Source: an uncultured Gardnerella sp. (GTDB lineage Bacteria > Actinomycetota > Actinomycetes > Actinomycetales > Bifidobacteriaceae). Taken from it: DNA of 45,044 nt. This document shows positions 8,990-15,912 of this stretch, piece by piece. A model generated the notes under the pieces. The model was given only the letters and a program-made list of their open reading frames with translations, searched no databases and was not told the origin of the DNA. Position 1 is the stretch's first letter; each line of letters opens with the position of its first letter. Made by a program: the position numbers and the translations under genes. The DNA is taken from positions 1 to 45,044 of the forward strand of contig CAMUFL010000010.1 in the NCBI GenBank assembly GCA_947088155.1. Direction: 5' to 3'.

Positions 8990-9118
8990 GAAGTAAGTAA
9001 GAAAAATAAGTAAGTGCGCGCTGATACGCAGGTAATTAATTAAATAAATAAGTAATTAATTAAATAAGTAAATAATAAGCAAATAAATAGGTAATTAAAT
9101 AAGCAAGCAATATACGTA
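8990..9118 (+). repeat. Degenerate AAATAAGT/AATTAAAT tandem repeat
   Basis: The spacer between the thiolase and HMG-CoA reductase genes is made of short degenerate units such as AATAAGTAATTAATTAAAT. It looks like slippage-derived low complexity sequence. I see no promoter or terminator in it. Confidence 0.6.
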
Positions 9119-9145
9119 GTCGACACAAATCATGAGGTGATTTCG

Positions 9146-10543
9146 ATGACTGCTTTTCGTGAATTAAGCGTGGAAAATCGCATAAAAACCTTGCAAAACG
9201 AGGGCGCGATAGACGAGTCTGACGCAACTTTTTTGCTTAAGCAGCTTGCGGAAAGTTCCGATGCCACAATTCCGGCGGATGTTGCAAATCATATGATTGA
9301 GCATCAGATTGGAAAGTACACGCTTCCGGTTGGCGTTGTGCGAGGTCTGATTGTGAACGGCGAGGCGCGGGACGTGCTGGTTGCGACCGAGGAGCCGTCC
9401 GTGATTGCGGCTGCGTGCAATGGTGCGAGGATTGCTGGGGCTGTGAGTAATGAAACTTCGGCGAGGATTACTGCGAAGTCTGGTGTTGAGGGCGGAATTA
9501 TTGCAAACTCGGCACAATACGGAATTACTGCGCACTCTCCGCAATACGTAACGACGGCGCAAATAGCTTTTGAAGACGCGGACGGGAGCGTGGCGGCGCG
9601 TTTGCGCGAGATTGTTGAAGATTGCGAAAAGGTTGAAGAGCTATTGCGCGTTGCAAACGAGTCACACCCATCAATGAGTAAGAGGGGCGGCGGCGCGCGA
9701 AAATGCCGCGCTTCAGCTTTGCACGGCTTCGCCAAGCTAGAGATTGACGTAGACACATGCGATGCGATGGGCGCAAACACAGTGAACACTATGGGCGAAG
9801 CCGTCAAAGCCCAGCTGGAAAGCTGGCTCGGCGTTGAGGCGCTTGTGGCGATTCTTACCAACACAAGCCGCGTTGCCACCACGGCAGAAGTGCGCATACC
9901 GGTCGAAGCACTCGCATCCAGGCGGCTTGAAGAATCTGAACGTGAAGGCGAAGGAAAGCGCCTCGCACGCCGAATCGCGGCATTAAGCGCGCTGGCCGCC
10001 AGCGACCCGGAACGCGCCGCCACGCACAACAAAGGAATCCTAAACGGCATCGCAGGAGCCGCGCTCGCGTCCGGAAATGATACGCGAGCGCTAGAAGCGG
10101 CAGCACACGCGTGGGCGGCGCGCTCCGGTCGCTACCTACCACTGTCAACGTGGAATACTGAAATCTTAAACAACCAAACCATACTCCACGGCCGTATTGA
10201 AATTCCGCTACAAATCGGCATTGTTGGCGGCTCAATCTCATCTCTTCCAATGGCAAAACTCGCGCTTAAAATCGGCAAATACAAAAACTCAAACGACTTT
10301 AGAAACACGCTCGCAGCGCTCGGCTTAGTGCAAAATCTTGCGGCACTGCGCGCATTGGCTGGCCCTGGCATTCAGGCAGGTCACATGGCACTGCAAGCGT
10401 CGAATCTTGCGATTGCAGCCGGCGCAAAAGGCGCAGAAATTCAACAAATCGCACATAATCTTCTGCAACTTAGTCCTGCAGAAAGAACTACAGAAAAAGT
10501 TGCGCAATTGCTTAAAATATTTCGCAAATCAAGTAAAAATTGA
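9146..10543 (+). CDS. mvaA: HMG-CoA reductase, class II
   Basis: It reduces HMG-CoA to mevalonate. The class II pattern is clear: MIEHQIGKYTLPVGV at about 50-64 with the catalytic Glu52, CDAMGANTVNTMGEA, NKGILNGI with the catalytic lysine, ALASGNDTRALEAAAHAW with the aspartate, and GHMALQA with the C-terminal histidine. ATG 9146 is preceded by GAGGTG at 6 nt; an earlier in-frame GTG at 9137 overlaps that site and is less likely. The 465 residues exceed the roughly 430 of well-known class II enzymes, partly through an insertion at about 105-140 rich in Ile, Ala and Ser. Only 40 bp separate it from mvaS, so the two are probably one transcript. Confidence 0.95.
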   Translation: MTAFRELSVENRIKTLQNEGAIDESDATFLLKQLAESSDATIPADVANHMIEHQIGKYTLPVGVVRGLIVNGEARDVLVATEEPSVIAAACNGARIAGAVSNETSARITAKSGVEGGIIANSAQYGITAHSPQYVTTAQIAFEDADGSVAARLREIVEDCEKVEELLRVANESHPSMSKRGGGARKCRASALHGFAKLEIDVDTCDAMGANTVNTMGEAVKAQLESWLGVEALVAILTNTSRVATTAEVRIPVEALASRRLEESEREGEGKRLARRIAALSALAASDPERAATHNKGILNGIAGAALASGNDTRALEAAAHAWAARSGRYLPLSTWNTEILNNQTILHGRIEIPLQIGIVGGSISSLPMAKLALKIGKYKNSNDFRNTLAALGLVQNLAALRALAGPGIQAGHMALQASNLAIAAGAKGAEIQQIAHNLLQLSPAERTTEKVAQLLKIFRKSSKN

Positions 10544-10547
10544 GGAA

Positions 10548-10579
10548 AATTTAGGGATTTAGGAATTTAGGGATTTAGG
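10548..10579 (+). repeat. Two 16-bp direct repeats containing ribosome-binding-like AGG
   Basis: AATTTAGGGATTTAGG occurs twice without a gap (10548-10563 and 10564-10579), directly before the mvaS ATG at 10584. The final AGGA supplies the ribosome binding site, so copy-number change would move or duplicate it. Confidence 0.8.
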
Positions 10580-10583
10580 AAAA

Positions 10584-11900
10584 ATGAGCACACAAAATAC
10601 CAAAACCACAACCGGCACAACCACAACCAGCACAACCACAACCCCACTCGCCGTCGGCATCGACCGCATCTCCTTCGCCACTCCCCACTACTACTTAAAT
10701 CTCACGGATCTTGCAAACGCGCGCGGAATCGACCCTAATAAATTCACAATCGGCATCGGCCAAAGCGAGCAATCCGTGCCGCCAAACCACCAAGACATCG
10801 TCACCCTCGCCGCCGAAGCCGCGCGCCCACTCCTACCCCACATCGATAGCAATCGCCTCAAAATGCTAATCGTCGGCACAGAAAGCGGCGTCGACGCAAG
10901 CAAATCAAGCGCGCTATACGTTCAAAATCTGCTAAAACTCACGCCGTGGGTGCGTTGCCTTGAAGTAAAAGAGGCCTGCTACGGCGGCACCGCGGCTTTG
11001 ATGATGGCATGCGATTACGTGCGCGCGCACGCCGACTCAAATCCACAAGTGCTCGTTATTGCGGCCGATATTGCGCGCTACGGGCTTGCAACTCCTGGCG
11101 AAGTAACGCAGGGCGCTGGAGCTGTGGCAATGTTAGTTAGCACGAATCCGCACGTGCTTGAAATTAACGACGATAGCGTTGTAAAATCCGCGGATATTCA
11201 GGACTTTTGGCGACCGGTTTACCAGGATACTGCGCTTGCTCGCGGCAAGTTTTCGACTGAGCAGTACATACAGTTTTTCTGCGATGTGTGGAAGGAATAT
11301 TGTGCGCAAAACGGTTGCGGTTTCAACGATTTTGCGGGATTGTGCTTCCATTTGCCGTATACAAAAATGGGTTTGAAAGCGCTTAAGGCGGCGATGGATT
11401 CCTGCGATGATTCTTGCGATAATACTTGCGCTGATACTTGCGATAATAGCAACTTAAGCGAATCGTCACGAAAGCGCTTACTTTCGCGCTACGAAACCAG
11501 CACGAAGTACAGCCGTCGCGTAGGCAACATTTATACTGGGTCCCTGTATTTGGGATTGTTGTCTTTGCTTGAGTTAGACGAAGTTGCTTGCGAAAATAGC
11601 GAGCTTCCTGCGCTTAAAAACGGCGATAAAATCGGCTTATTCTCATACGGATCCGGCGCTGTTGGCGAATTTTTCAGCGGTACGCTTGCGCCTAGATTTA
11701 AGGATGCGCTTTTTGCTAGGGAGCACGCGGATATGCTTGATTCGCGAGTGCGCTTAAGCGTTGCTGATTACGAGGCGATGTTTTCTAGCGTTGCGCCTTA
11801 CGCTCCGGAAGATTTTGTAAGCGACGCATCTCACCGCGATTGCGCGCACTTCTTCCTCGACGGCATCACATCGCAAGAGCGCCACTATTCCGCGCGCTGA
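10584..11900 (+). CDS. mvaS: Hydroxymethylglutaryl-CoA synthase
   Basis: It condenses acetoacetyl-CoA with acetyl-CoA to HMG-CoA. The catalytic residues are Glu100 in VGTESGVDASKS, Cys132 in EACYGGTAALMMA and His256 in CFHLPYTKMG. At 438 residues it exceeds the usual 385-400. The first 20 residues are a Thr-rich run encoded by ACAACCACAACC-type repeats. Residues 273-286 are a Cys/Asp repeat (SCDDSCDNTCADTCD) encoded by about 12-bp tandem units, in a loop after the catalytic histidine. Neither addition is expected in the catalytic fold. It is the last gene of the thiolase-mvaA-mvaS set. Confidence 0.95.
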   Translation: MSTQNTKTTTGTTTTSTTTTPLAVGIDRISFATPHYYLNLTDLANARGIDPNKFTIGIGQSEQSVPPNHQDIVTLAAEAARPLLPHIDSNRLKMLIVGTESGVDASKSSALYVQNLLKLTPWVRCLEVKEACYGGTAALMMACDYVRAHADSNPQVLVIAADIARYGLATPGEVTQGAGAVAMLVSTNPHVLEINDDSVVKSADIQDFWRPVYQDTALARGKFSTEQYIQFFCDVWKEYCAQNGCGFNDFAGLCFHLPYTKMGLKALKAAMDSCDDSCDNTCADTCDNSNLSESSRKRLLSRYETSTKYSRRVGNIYTGSLYLGLLSLLELDEVACENSELPALKNGDKIGLFSYGSGAVGEFFSGTLAPRFKDALFAREHADMLDSRVRLSVADYEAMFSSVAPYAPEDFVSDASHRDCAHFFLDGITSQERHYSAR

Positions 11901-11920
11901 AAACCAACGCCAAAAAAACT

Positions 11921-12096
11921 CCGGCAAATGTTCCATAATGTGGCGAATGTAGCGACAAACGCCGGAGAATCCCCCGGCAAATGTTCCATAAACCAGCCAA
12001 CCCAGCGACAAACGCCAGGAAATTCCCCGGCAAATGTTCCATAAACCAGCCAACCCAGCGACAAACGCCGGAAAAATACACGGCAAATGTTCCACA
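11921..12096 (+). repeat. 53-bp minisatellite M, array 2
   Basis: CCGGCAAATGTTCC occurs at 11921, 11974 and 12027, with ACGGCAAATGTTCC at 12080, exactly 53 bp apart. Between units lies AGCGACAAACGCCGG, which pairs with the following CCGGC to form a small hairpin. Because 53 is not a multiple of three, all three minus-strand frames stay open through the array. This produces spurious overlapping ORFs that I do not call as genes. Confidence 0.9.
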
Positions 12097-12106
12097 CCAG
12101 TCTGCC

Positions 12107-12169
12107 CTGCCTTCGTCAATCGAGACGAAGGCAGACCTCGCTTTCACTGAAAGTGCACTGCACTTTCAG
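12107..12169. repeat. Pair of perfect hairpins after the mvaS repeat array
   Basis: The first hairpin has arms CTGCCTTCGTC and GACGAAGGCAG around AATCGA (12107-12134). The second is CTGAAAGTGCA-C-TGCACTTTCAG (12147-12169), with 11-bp arms and a 1-nt centre. The second has the same geometry as the core hairpin of the H repeats but a different sequence. Confidence 0.7.
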
Positions 12170-12195
12170 TTTTAAGAAAGCTCGGCAGAATAAAA

Positions 12196-12227
12196 AAGCC
12201 TAAAGCATTTTTACATGCTTTAGGCTT
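12196..12227 (-). terminator. Rho-independent terminator of tRNA-Ser
   Basis: The 13-bp arms AAGCCTAAAGCAT and ATGCTTTAGGCTT enclose a 6-nt loop. On the minus strand the stem is followed by a T-run. It lies 11 bp beyond the tRNA 3' end. Confidence 0.85.
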
Positions 12228-12237
12228 GGTTAATTCG

Positions 12238-12322
12238 CGGATGAGGCGAGATTCGAACTCGCGGTAGGTTTCCCTACAACGGTTTTCAAGACCGTCTCCT
12301 TAGACCGCTCGGACACCCATCC
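12238..12322 (-). tRNA. tRNA-Ser (UGA anticodon)
   Basis: This 85-nt class II tRNA has acceptor strands GGATGGG and CTCATCC (one G-U pair) with discriminator G. The anticodon loop CTTGAAA carries TGA at 12286-12288. It has a long variable arm (TTGTAGGGAAACCTACC) and the T-loop TTCGAAT. The CCA end is not encoded. It lies downstream of serS on the same strand, but a terminator at 12433-12454 separates the two. Confidence 0.97.
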
Positions 12323-12432
12323 AATCTGCGCGCGAAAGCAATCAAATCGCCTCCAACACACAGGGGTTAAGCATATCATCACGCGTGGAACGAAACACAC
12401 ACAGATTCAGAAAGCTTATCAACTAAAAACAA

Positions 12433-12454
12433 AACCCGGGAAATTACCCGGGTT
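12433..12454 (-). terminator. Rho-independent terminator of serS
   Basis: AACCCGGG and CCCGGGTT form an 8-bp GC-rich stem with loop AAATTA. The minus-strand continuation TTGTTTTTAG supplies the uridine-rich tail. It lies about 195 bp beyond the serS stop. Confidence 0.8.
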
Positions 12455-12520
12455 CTGTTGTCAAATCAGAAGTTTTTGGGAGCAAACGACGCGTTTACGT
12501 ACGCTACTTTTCGTTCACAA

Positions 12521-12549
12521 AAGCAAGGGTTTGAATCCCCTTAGCTCCA
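12521..12549 (+). other. Possible tRNA/tmRNA 3'-end fragment
   Basis: AAGCAAGGGTTTGAATCCCC followed by TTAGCTCCA looks like the T-arm, acceptor strand and discriminator of a tRNA or tmRNA. The acceptor strand TTAGCTCC fits the usual tmRNA 5' end GGGGCTGA with wobble pairs. The T-stem has one mismatch and no body of a tRNA or tmRNA precedes it, so it would be a remnant, for instance of an integration site. The rest of 12455-12648 holds degenerate CAAACTCAGTAC-type repeats. Confidence 0.35.
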
Positions 12550-12648
12550 CGCAAACTCAGCACACGCGCCCAAACGCAACGCCCAAACGCAAGCTCAGTA
12601 TTCACGCAAGCAAACTCAGTACCCGCCAAGCGCGCACTAAAACGACGC

Positions 12649-13935
12649 TCACGCTTCCCACTTCGTCGGCTCGATAACTTCCTTGCCGCCCATATAAGCC
12701 TGCATCGCCTTTGGAATGTCAATCGAACCATCTTCATGCTGATGATTTTCCAAAATAGCCACAAGCCAGCGCGTAGTAGCCAAAGTACCGTTCAAAGTGC
12801 TTACTGGTCGAGTTCCGCCATCTTCCATGCGTTCGCGCACATTCAAACGGCGAGCCTGATACTCAGTGCAGTTGGAAGTAGAAGTCAACTCACGGTAGCG
12901 TCCCTGTGTTGGCACCCAAGCTTCGCAATCGAACTTGCGCGCCGCAGAAGAACCAAGATCGCCCGCAGCAGTATCAATAATGCGGTAAGGCACTTCCACC
13001 TTCGCAAGCATTTCCTGCTCCATGCCAAGCAACTTCTGATGCTCAGCGCGCGAATCTTCCTGCTTGCAGTAAACGAACATCTCAACCTTGTCGAACTGAT
13101 GCACGCGAATAATTCCGGAAGTATCCTTACCAGCAGCGCCAGCCTCACGACGGTAGCAGCTAGACCAACCGCAGTAACGCAAAGCGCCGTTACTCAAGTC
13201 AAGAATCTCATCCTCATGCATACCAGCCAAAGCAACTTCGGAAGTGCCAACCAAATACTGGTCATCCGGCTCGCGCAAACGGTAAATCTCATCCGCGTGA
13301 GAGTTCAAGAAGCCAGTGCCGCGCATTACTTCTGGACGCACCAAAGTTGGCGTAATCGCAAGCGTAAATCCGTGCTCTTCCGCCTGATCCACAGCCATAG
13401 TCAGCATTGCGATTTGCAAGCGCGCCACAGCACCACGCAAGAAGTAGAAGCGCGAACCAGCAACCTTCACACCACGACGCATATCGATACCAGCAACGCC
13501 GGTGCCAAGCGTCAAATGATCCTTTGGCTCAAAACCTTCAGCCGCAAAATCGCGTGGCGTACCAACTTTCTTAACGACCACGTAGTCGTCTTCGCCGCCT
13601 TCTGGAGCCTCATCTTCAACGATGTTGGAAAGCTTCCACATTGCGGTTGTGTAGTCGGCAGTAGCTTTTTCGGATTCGGCTTTGTATTCAGCCACTTTCG
13701 AAGCGAGGTCCTTGGTTTCGGCAATAAGCGCGGCTTTTTCTTCCGCAGACGCGGTTGCAACCTTCTTGCCAATCGCCTTCTGCTCAGCGCGAGCGGCCTC
13801 AAAAGCCTTAAGCGCTTCACGACGCAAATCGTCATTGCGCAATACTTCATCGACGAGCTCAACGGACTCGCCACGCTTACGCTGCGATTCCTTAACTACG
13901 TCGGCATGTTCACGAATAAATTGAATATCAAGCAT
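12649..13935 (-). CDS. serS: Seryl-tRNA synthetase
   Basis: This class II aminoacyl-tRNA synthetase charges tRNA-Ser; one such tRNA lies just downstream. Its 428 residues match the family. The N-terminal 100 residues are an Ala/Glu/Lys-rich helical arm that contacts the long variable arm of the tRNA. Motif 2 is seen around CYRREAGAAGKDTSGIIRVH and motif 3 around LNGTLATTRWLVAILEN. TSTSNCTEYQARR and GTSEVALAGMH are further family signatures. ATG 13935 has AGG about 6 nt upstream. It is divergent from the thioredoxin gene, and the 106-bp gap must hold both promoters. Confidence 0.97.
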   Translation of the reverse strand: MLDIQFIREHADVVKESQRKRGESVELVDEVLRNDDLRREALKAFEAARAEQKAIGKKVATASAEEKAALIAETKDLASKVAEYKAESEKATADYTTAMWKLSNIVEDEAPEGGEDDYVVVKKVGTPRDFAAEGFEPKDHLTLGTGVAGIDMRRGVKVAGSRFYFLRGAVARLQIAMLTMAVDQAEEHGFTLAITPTLVRPEVMRGTGFLNSHADEIYRLREPDDQYLVGTSEVALAGMHEDEILDLSNGALRYCGWSSCYRREAGAAGKDTSGIIRVHQFDKVEMFVYCKQEDSRAEHQKLLGMEQEMLAKVEVPYRIIDTAAGDLGSSAARKFDCEAWVPTQGRYRELTSTSNCTEYQARRLNVRERMEDGGTRPVSTLNGTLATTRWLVAILENHQHEDGSIDIPKAMQAYMGGKEVIEPTKWEA

Positions 13936-14005
13936 GCAACCTAGCCTAGTGCCGCAAGGCGACAGATGATACGTGCGCGCACGCCAATTTATGCACGCCG
14001 AAACG

Positions 14006-14011
14006 TATAAT
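14006..14011 (+). promoter_or_regulatory. -10 element of the thioredoxin gene
   Basis: A consensus TATAAT lies 30 bp before the chosen ATG. No good -35 is seen at 16-18 bp. AAGGGGG directly before the start is a strong ribosome binding site and fixes translation at 14042. Confidence 0.55.
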
Positions 14012-14041
14012 AGTCAGACTACGCACAATAAGGGGGATGAT

Positions 14042-14395
14042 ATGCCAGCAATACATGCGAATACACAAAATTTTGAGCGAATTGCTTCAACTAATGAGAT
14101 TGTTGTTGTTGATTTTTGGGCTACTTGGTGCGGTCCGTGCCGCGCATTTGGGCCTGTTTTTGAGCAGGTAAGCGAAAAATATCCTGACATTCCTTTCGTT
14201 AAGATTGACGTTGACGAAAGTTCCGAGATTGCCGCAGCTGCTCAAATCCGCGCCGTTCCAACGATTATGGTTATTAAGCGCGGCGAAGTTATTTATCGTC
14301 AAGCTGGTGCTTTGTTGGCTGGAGATTTGGAAGATTTGGTTGAGCAGGCGAAATCTTATGATCCAGATCAAACCGCAGAACAGAGCAAAGAATAA
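14042..14395 (+). CDS. Thioredoxin
   Basis: This small redox protein reduces disulfides in cytoplasmic proteins. The active site WCGPC spans residues 29-33 (CGPC at 30-33), within DFWATWCGPCRAF, and the cis-proline motif RAVPTIMV is present. I chose ATG 14042 over an upstream in-frame start at 13973 because AAGGGGG lies 5 nt before it and the protein then begins as thioredoxins do. It has 117 residues, slightly longer than typical, with a charged tail (DPDQTAEQSKE). It may be TrxA or a second thioredoxin; the sequence alone does not decide. Confidence 0.93.
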   Translation: MPAIHANTQNFERIASTNEIVVVDFWATWCGPCRAFGPVFEQVSEKYPDIPFVKIDVDESSEIAAAAQIRAVPTIMVIKRGEVIYRQAGALLAGDLEDLVEQAKSYDPDQTAEQSKE

Positions 14396-14463
14396 ACCGC
14401 AGAAAAAACCGCAAACCAAAAATAGTCTATTCTTGCTTTCGCTACGTAGACTATGCCCGGGAG

Positions 14464-14469
14464 TATAAT
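14464..14469 (+). promoter_or_regulatory. -10 element of the Rpf-like gene
   Basis: TATAAT lies 108 bp before the start at 14578, with no convincing -35. Just upstream, TAGTCTA and TAGACTA form an inverted repeat about 20 bp apart (near 14423-14452) that could be an operator or the thioredoxin terminator. Confidence 0.4.
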
Positions 14470-14577
14470 TTGTAGAGGCTGTGTATACGCGCAATTTTTA
14501 TCAGTTTTTATTAGTTTGATTAACTGATTTCGCAAGTATATCGGTTGCAGAATTGTTAGTTGAGAATAAGGAGGGTT

Positions 14578-15579
14578 ATGGCCAGTCACCGTAAGCATAC
14601 CGTTACTCTTAGTTCGCTCAGTTTGCGGCAGTGGGCTAAGTTTGGAGTGATTGTTGCTGGTTTTGTGGCTTTGGTGGCTCTTGGCTTTGCCTCGCGTGGA
14701 TTCTACACCTCAACTCAAGGTCACACTACCCCAGTTACTTCTTATTCCGCTACTGACACCACTCAGGTTTCCCGTGGCGCGGCCAGAGATTCTCTAACTA
14801 AGGGTTCTACTTCTTACGTGAACGTGGTTATTAACGGTCATCATCGCACTATTTTGGGCACTCATTTTACGGATGTTAAGTCTGTGCTTGAGGCTGGTGA
14901 CATTACGCTTGAGCCGCACGACGTTGTTACGCCTTCTTTAACAACTAAGGTTGACGAATCAACTGTTATTACAATTAATCGTGCGGGCGCAAAGTTGGAA
15001 ACTTCCGACGATCCTATTGCTTTTAACGTCGTAAAAAAGGAGACTTCTGCTCTTCCAAAAGGCACGGAAAAGGTGCAAACTGAAGGCGCTGAAGGTGTTA
15101 TGGAGACTGCGAAAATAGTCACGCGCACTAAGGGCAAGGTTGTTTCTTCTAACATTTTTGCTTCTTACGTAAAGAAAGCTCCGCAGGATAAGATTGTTCT
15201 TGTTGGCACTGGCGTCGTTGGTGGCGGCAGTAATTCTGCAGGAGCTGGACTTGCTGCTTCTATTGGAACCACGGTTCCAGTTGGCGAAATGCAGCAGTGG
15301 GCTCACGATTGGCTTATTTCCAACGGCTACAGCGAGGCTGATTTTACCGCCACAGTGTTTATTATTTCTCACGAGTCTGGTTGGCGCGTGAATGCTATGA
15401 ATCCTTCTGGCGCTTACGGTTTGCCTCAGGCTTTGCCTGGTGGAAAGATGGTTTCTGCTGGTGCTGATTGGGCTACGAATTATCAGACTCAGCTTCGCTG
15501 GTTCTGGGGTTATTGCGCTGGCCGTTACGGTTCTATCCAAGGCGCGTACAATCATTGGCTTTCTTACCGAAGCTACTGA
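14578..15579 (+). CDS. Resuscitation-promoting-factor-like protein (DUF348, G5, transglycosylase-like)
   Basis: This is a probable cell-wall muralytic protein. A short basic N-terminus is followed by a membrane segment at 21-38 (KFGVIVAGFVALVALGFA). A DUF348-like repeat follows at about 80-122 (VNGHHRTILGTHFTDVKSVL) and a G5 domain at about 144-210. From about residue 246 there is a lysozyme/transglycosylase-like domain with the likely catalytic glutamate in IISHESGWRVNAMNPSGAYG. This order resembles actinobacterial RpfB, which cleaves peptidoglycan and promotes regrowth. The 333-residue length assumes the ATG at 14578, with AAGGAGG only a few bases upstream; the upstream in-frame TTG at 14560 is less likely. 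The membrane segment could be a signal peptide or an anchor. Confidence 0.88.
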   Translation: MASHRKHTVTLSSLSLRQWAKFGVIVAGFVALVALGFASRGFYTSTQGHTTPVTSYSATDTTQVSRGAARDSLTKGSTSYVNVVINGHHRTILGTHFTDVKSVLEAGDITLEPHDVVTPSLTTKVDESTVITINRAGAKLETSDDPIAFNVVKKETSALPKGTEKVQTEGAEGVMETAKIVTRTKGKVVSSNIFASYVKKAPQDKIVLVGTGVVGGGSNSAGAGLAASIGTTVPVGEMQQWAHDWLISNGYSEADFTATVFIISHESGWRVNAMNPSGAYGLPQALPGGKMVSAGADWATNYQTQLRWFWGYCAGRYGSIQGAYNHWLSYRSY

Positions 15580-15793
15580 TTTTGCAGAATCTACTGATTT
15601 TTCGCACGCTACTAATTCTGCGAAAACTACTATTTTGCGCACGCTACTATTTTGTAATCTTGTGGAAACTACTAAATCTTTCTGCAGCTACTATTTTAGC
15701 GCGTTTGCGTAAGCCGAGTATTAAGCCGAGTATTTTATAAATCTTTTATAGATTTTAATTAATTACACATAATTTTTGTGCAATACTTGTTTG

Positions 15794-15865
15794 TTGACGT
15801 TATCTTGACGTTGTAAAAATAGTTGACGTTATAAAAATACTTGCTTTTGTTGCGTCGGCTATATT
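15794..15865 (+). promoter_or_regulatory. Repeated TTGACGTT boxes before the MFS exporter
   Basis: TTGACGTT occurs at 15794, 15805 and 15823; the last two begin 18-bp near-identical units (TTGACGTTGTAAAAATAG and TTGACGTTATAAAAATAC). A related GGACGTTATTGTAAAGG lies at about 15895. A TATATT at 15860-15865 may be the -10. The arrangement suggests either stacked -35 elements or binding sites for a regulator of the exporter. From 15580 to 15715 there are only degenerate CTACTATTTTGCG-type repeats. Confidence 0.4.
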
Positions 15866-15912
15866 TAGGTTAAGACTATTCAACTGGACGTTATTGTAAA
15901 GGATGTTATATT

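Noticed and set aside
11921..12096. CRISPR-like array of regularly spaced repeats
   Set aside because: The segments between the conserved blocks are similar to one another, the unit is a 53-bp minisatellite that recurs elsewhere as one or two units, and no cas gene is present.
11754..12147. Three overlapping minus-strand ORFs of 70-121 residues
   Set aside because: They arise because a 53-bp repeat without stop codons is read in turn through all three frames. No ribosome binding site and no resemblance to known proteins.
12736..13944. 402-residue plus-strand ORF
   Set aside because: It is antisense to serS, a clear conserved gene, and its composition is that of a shadow frame.
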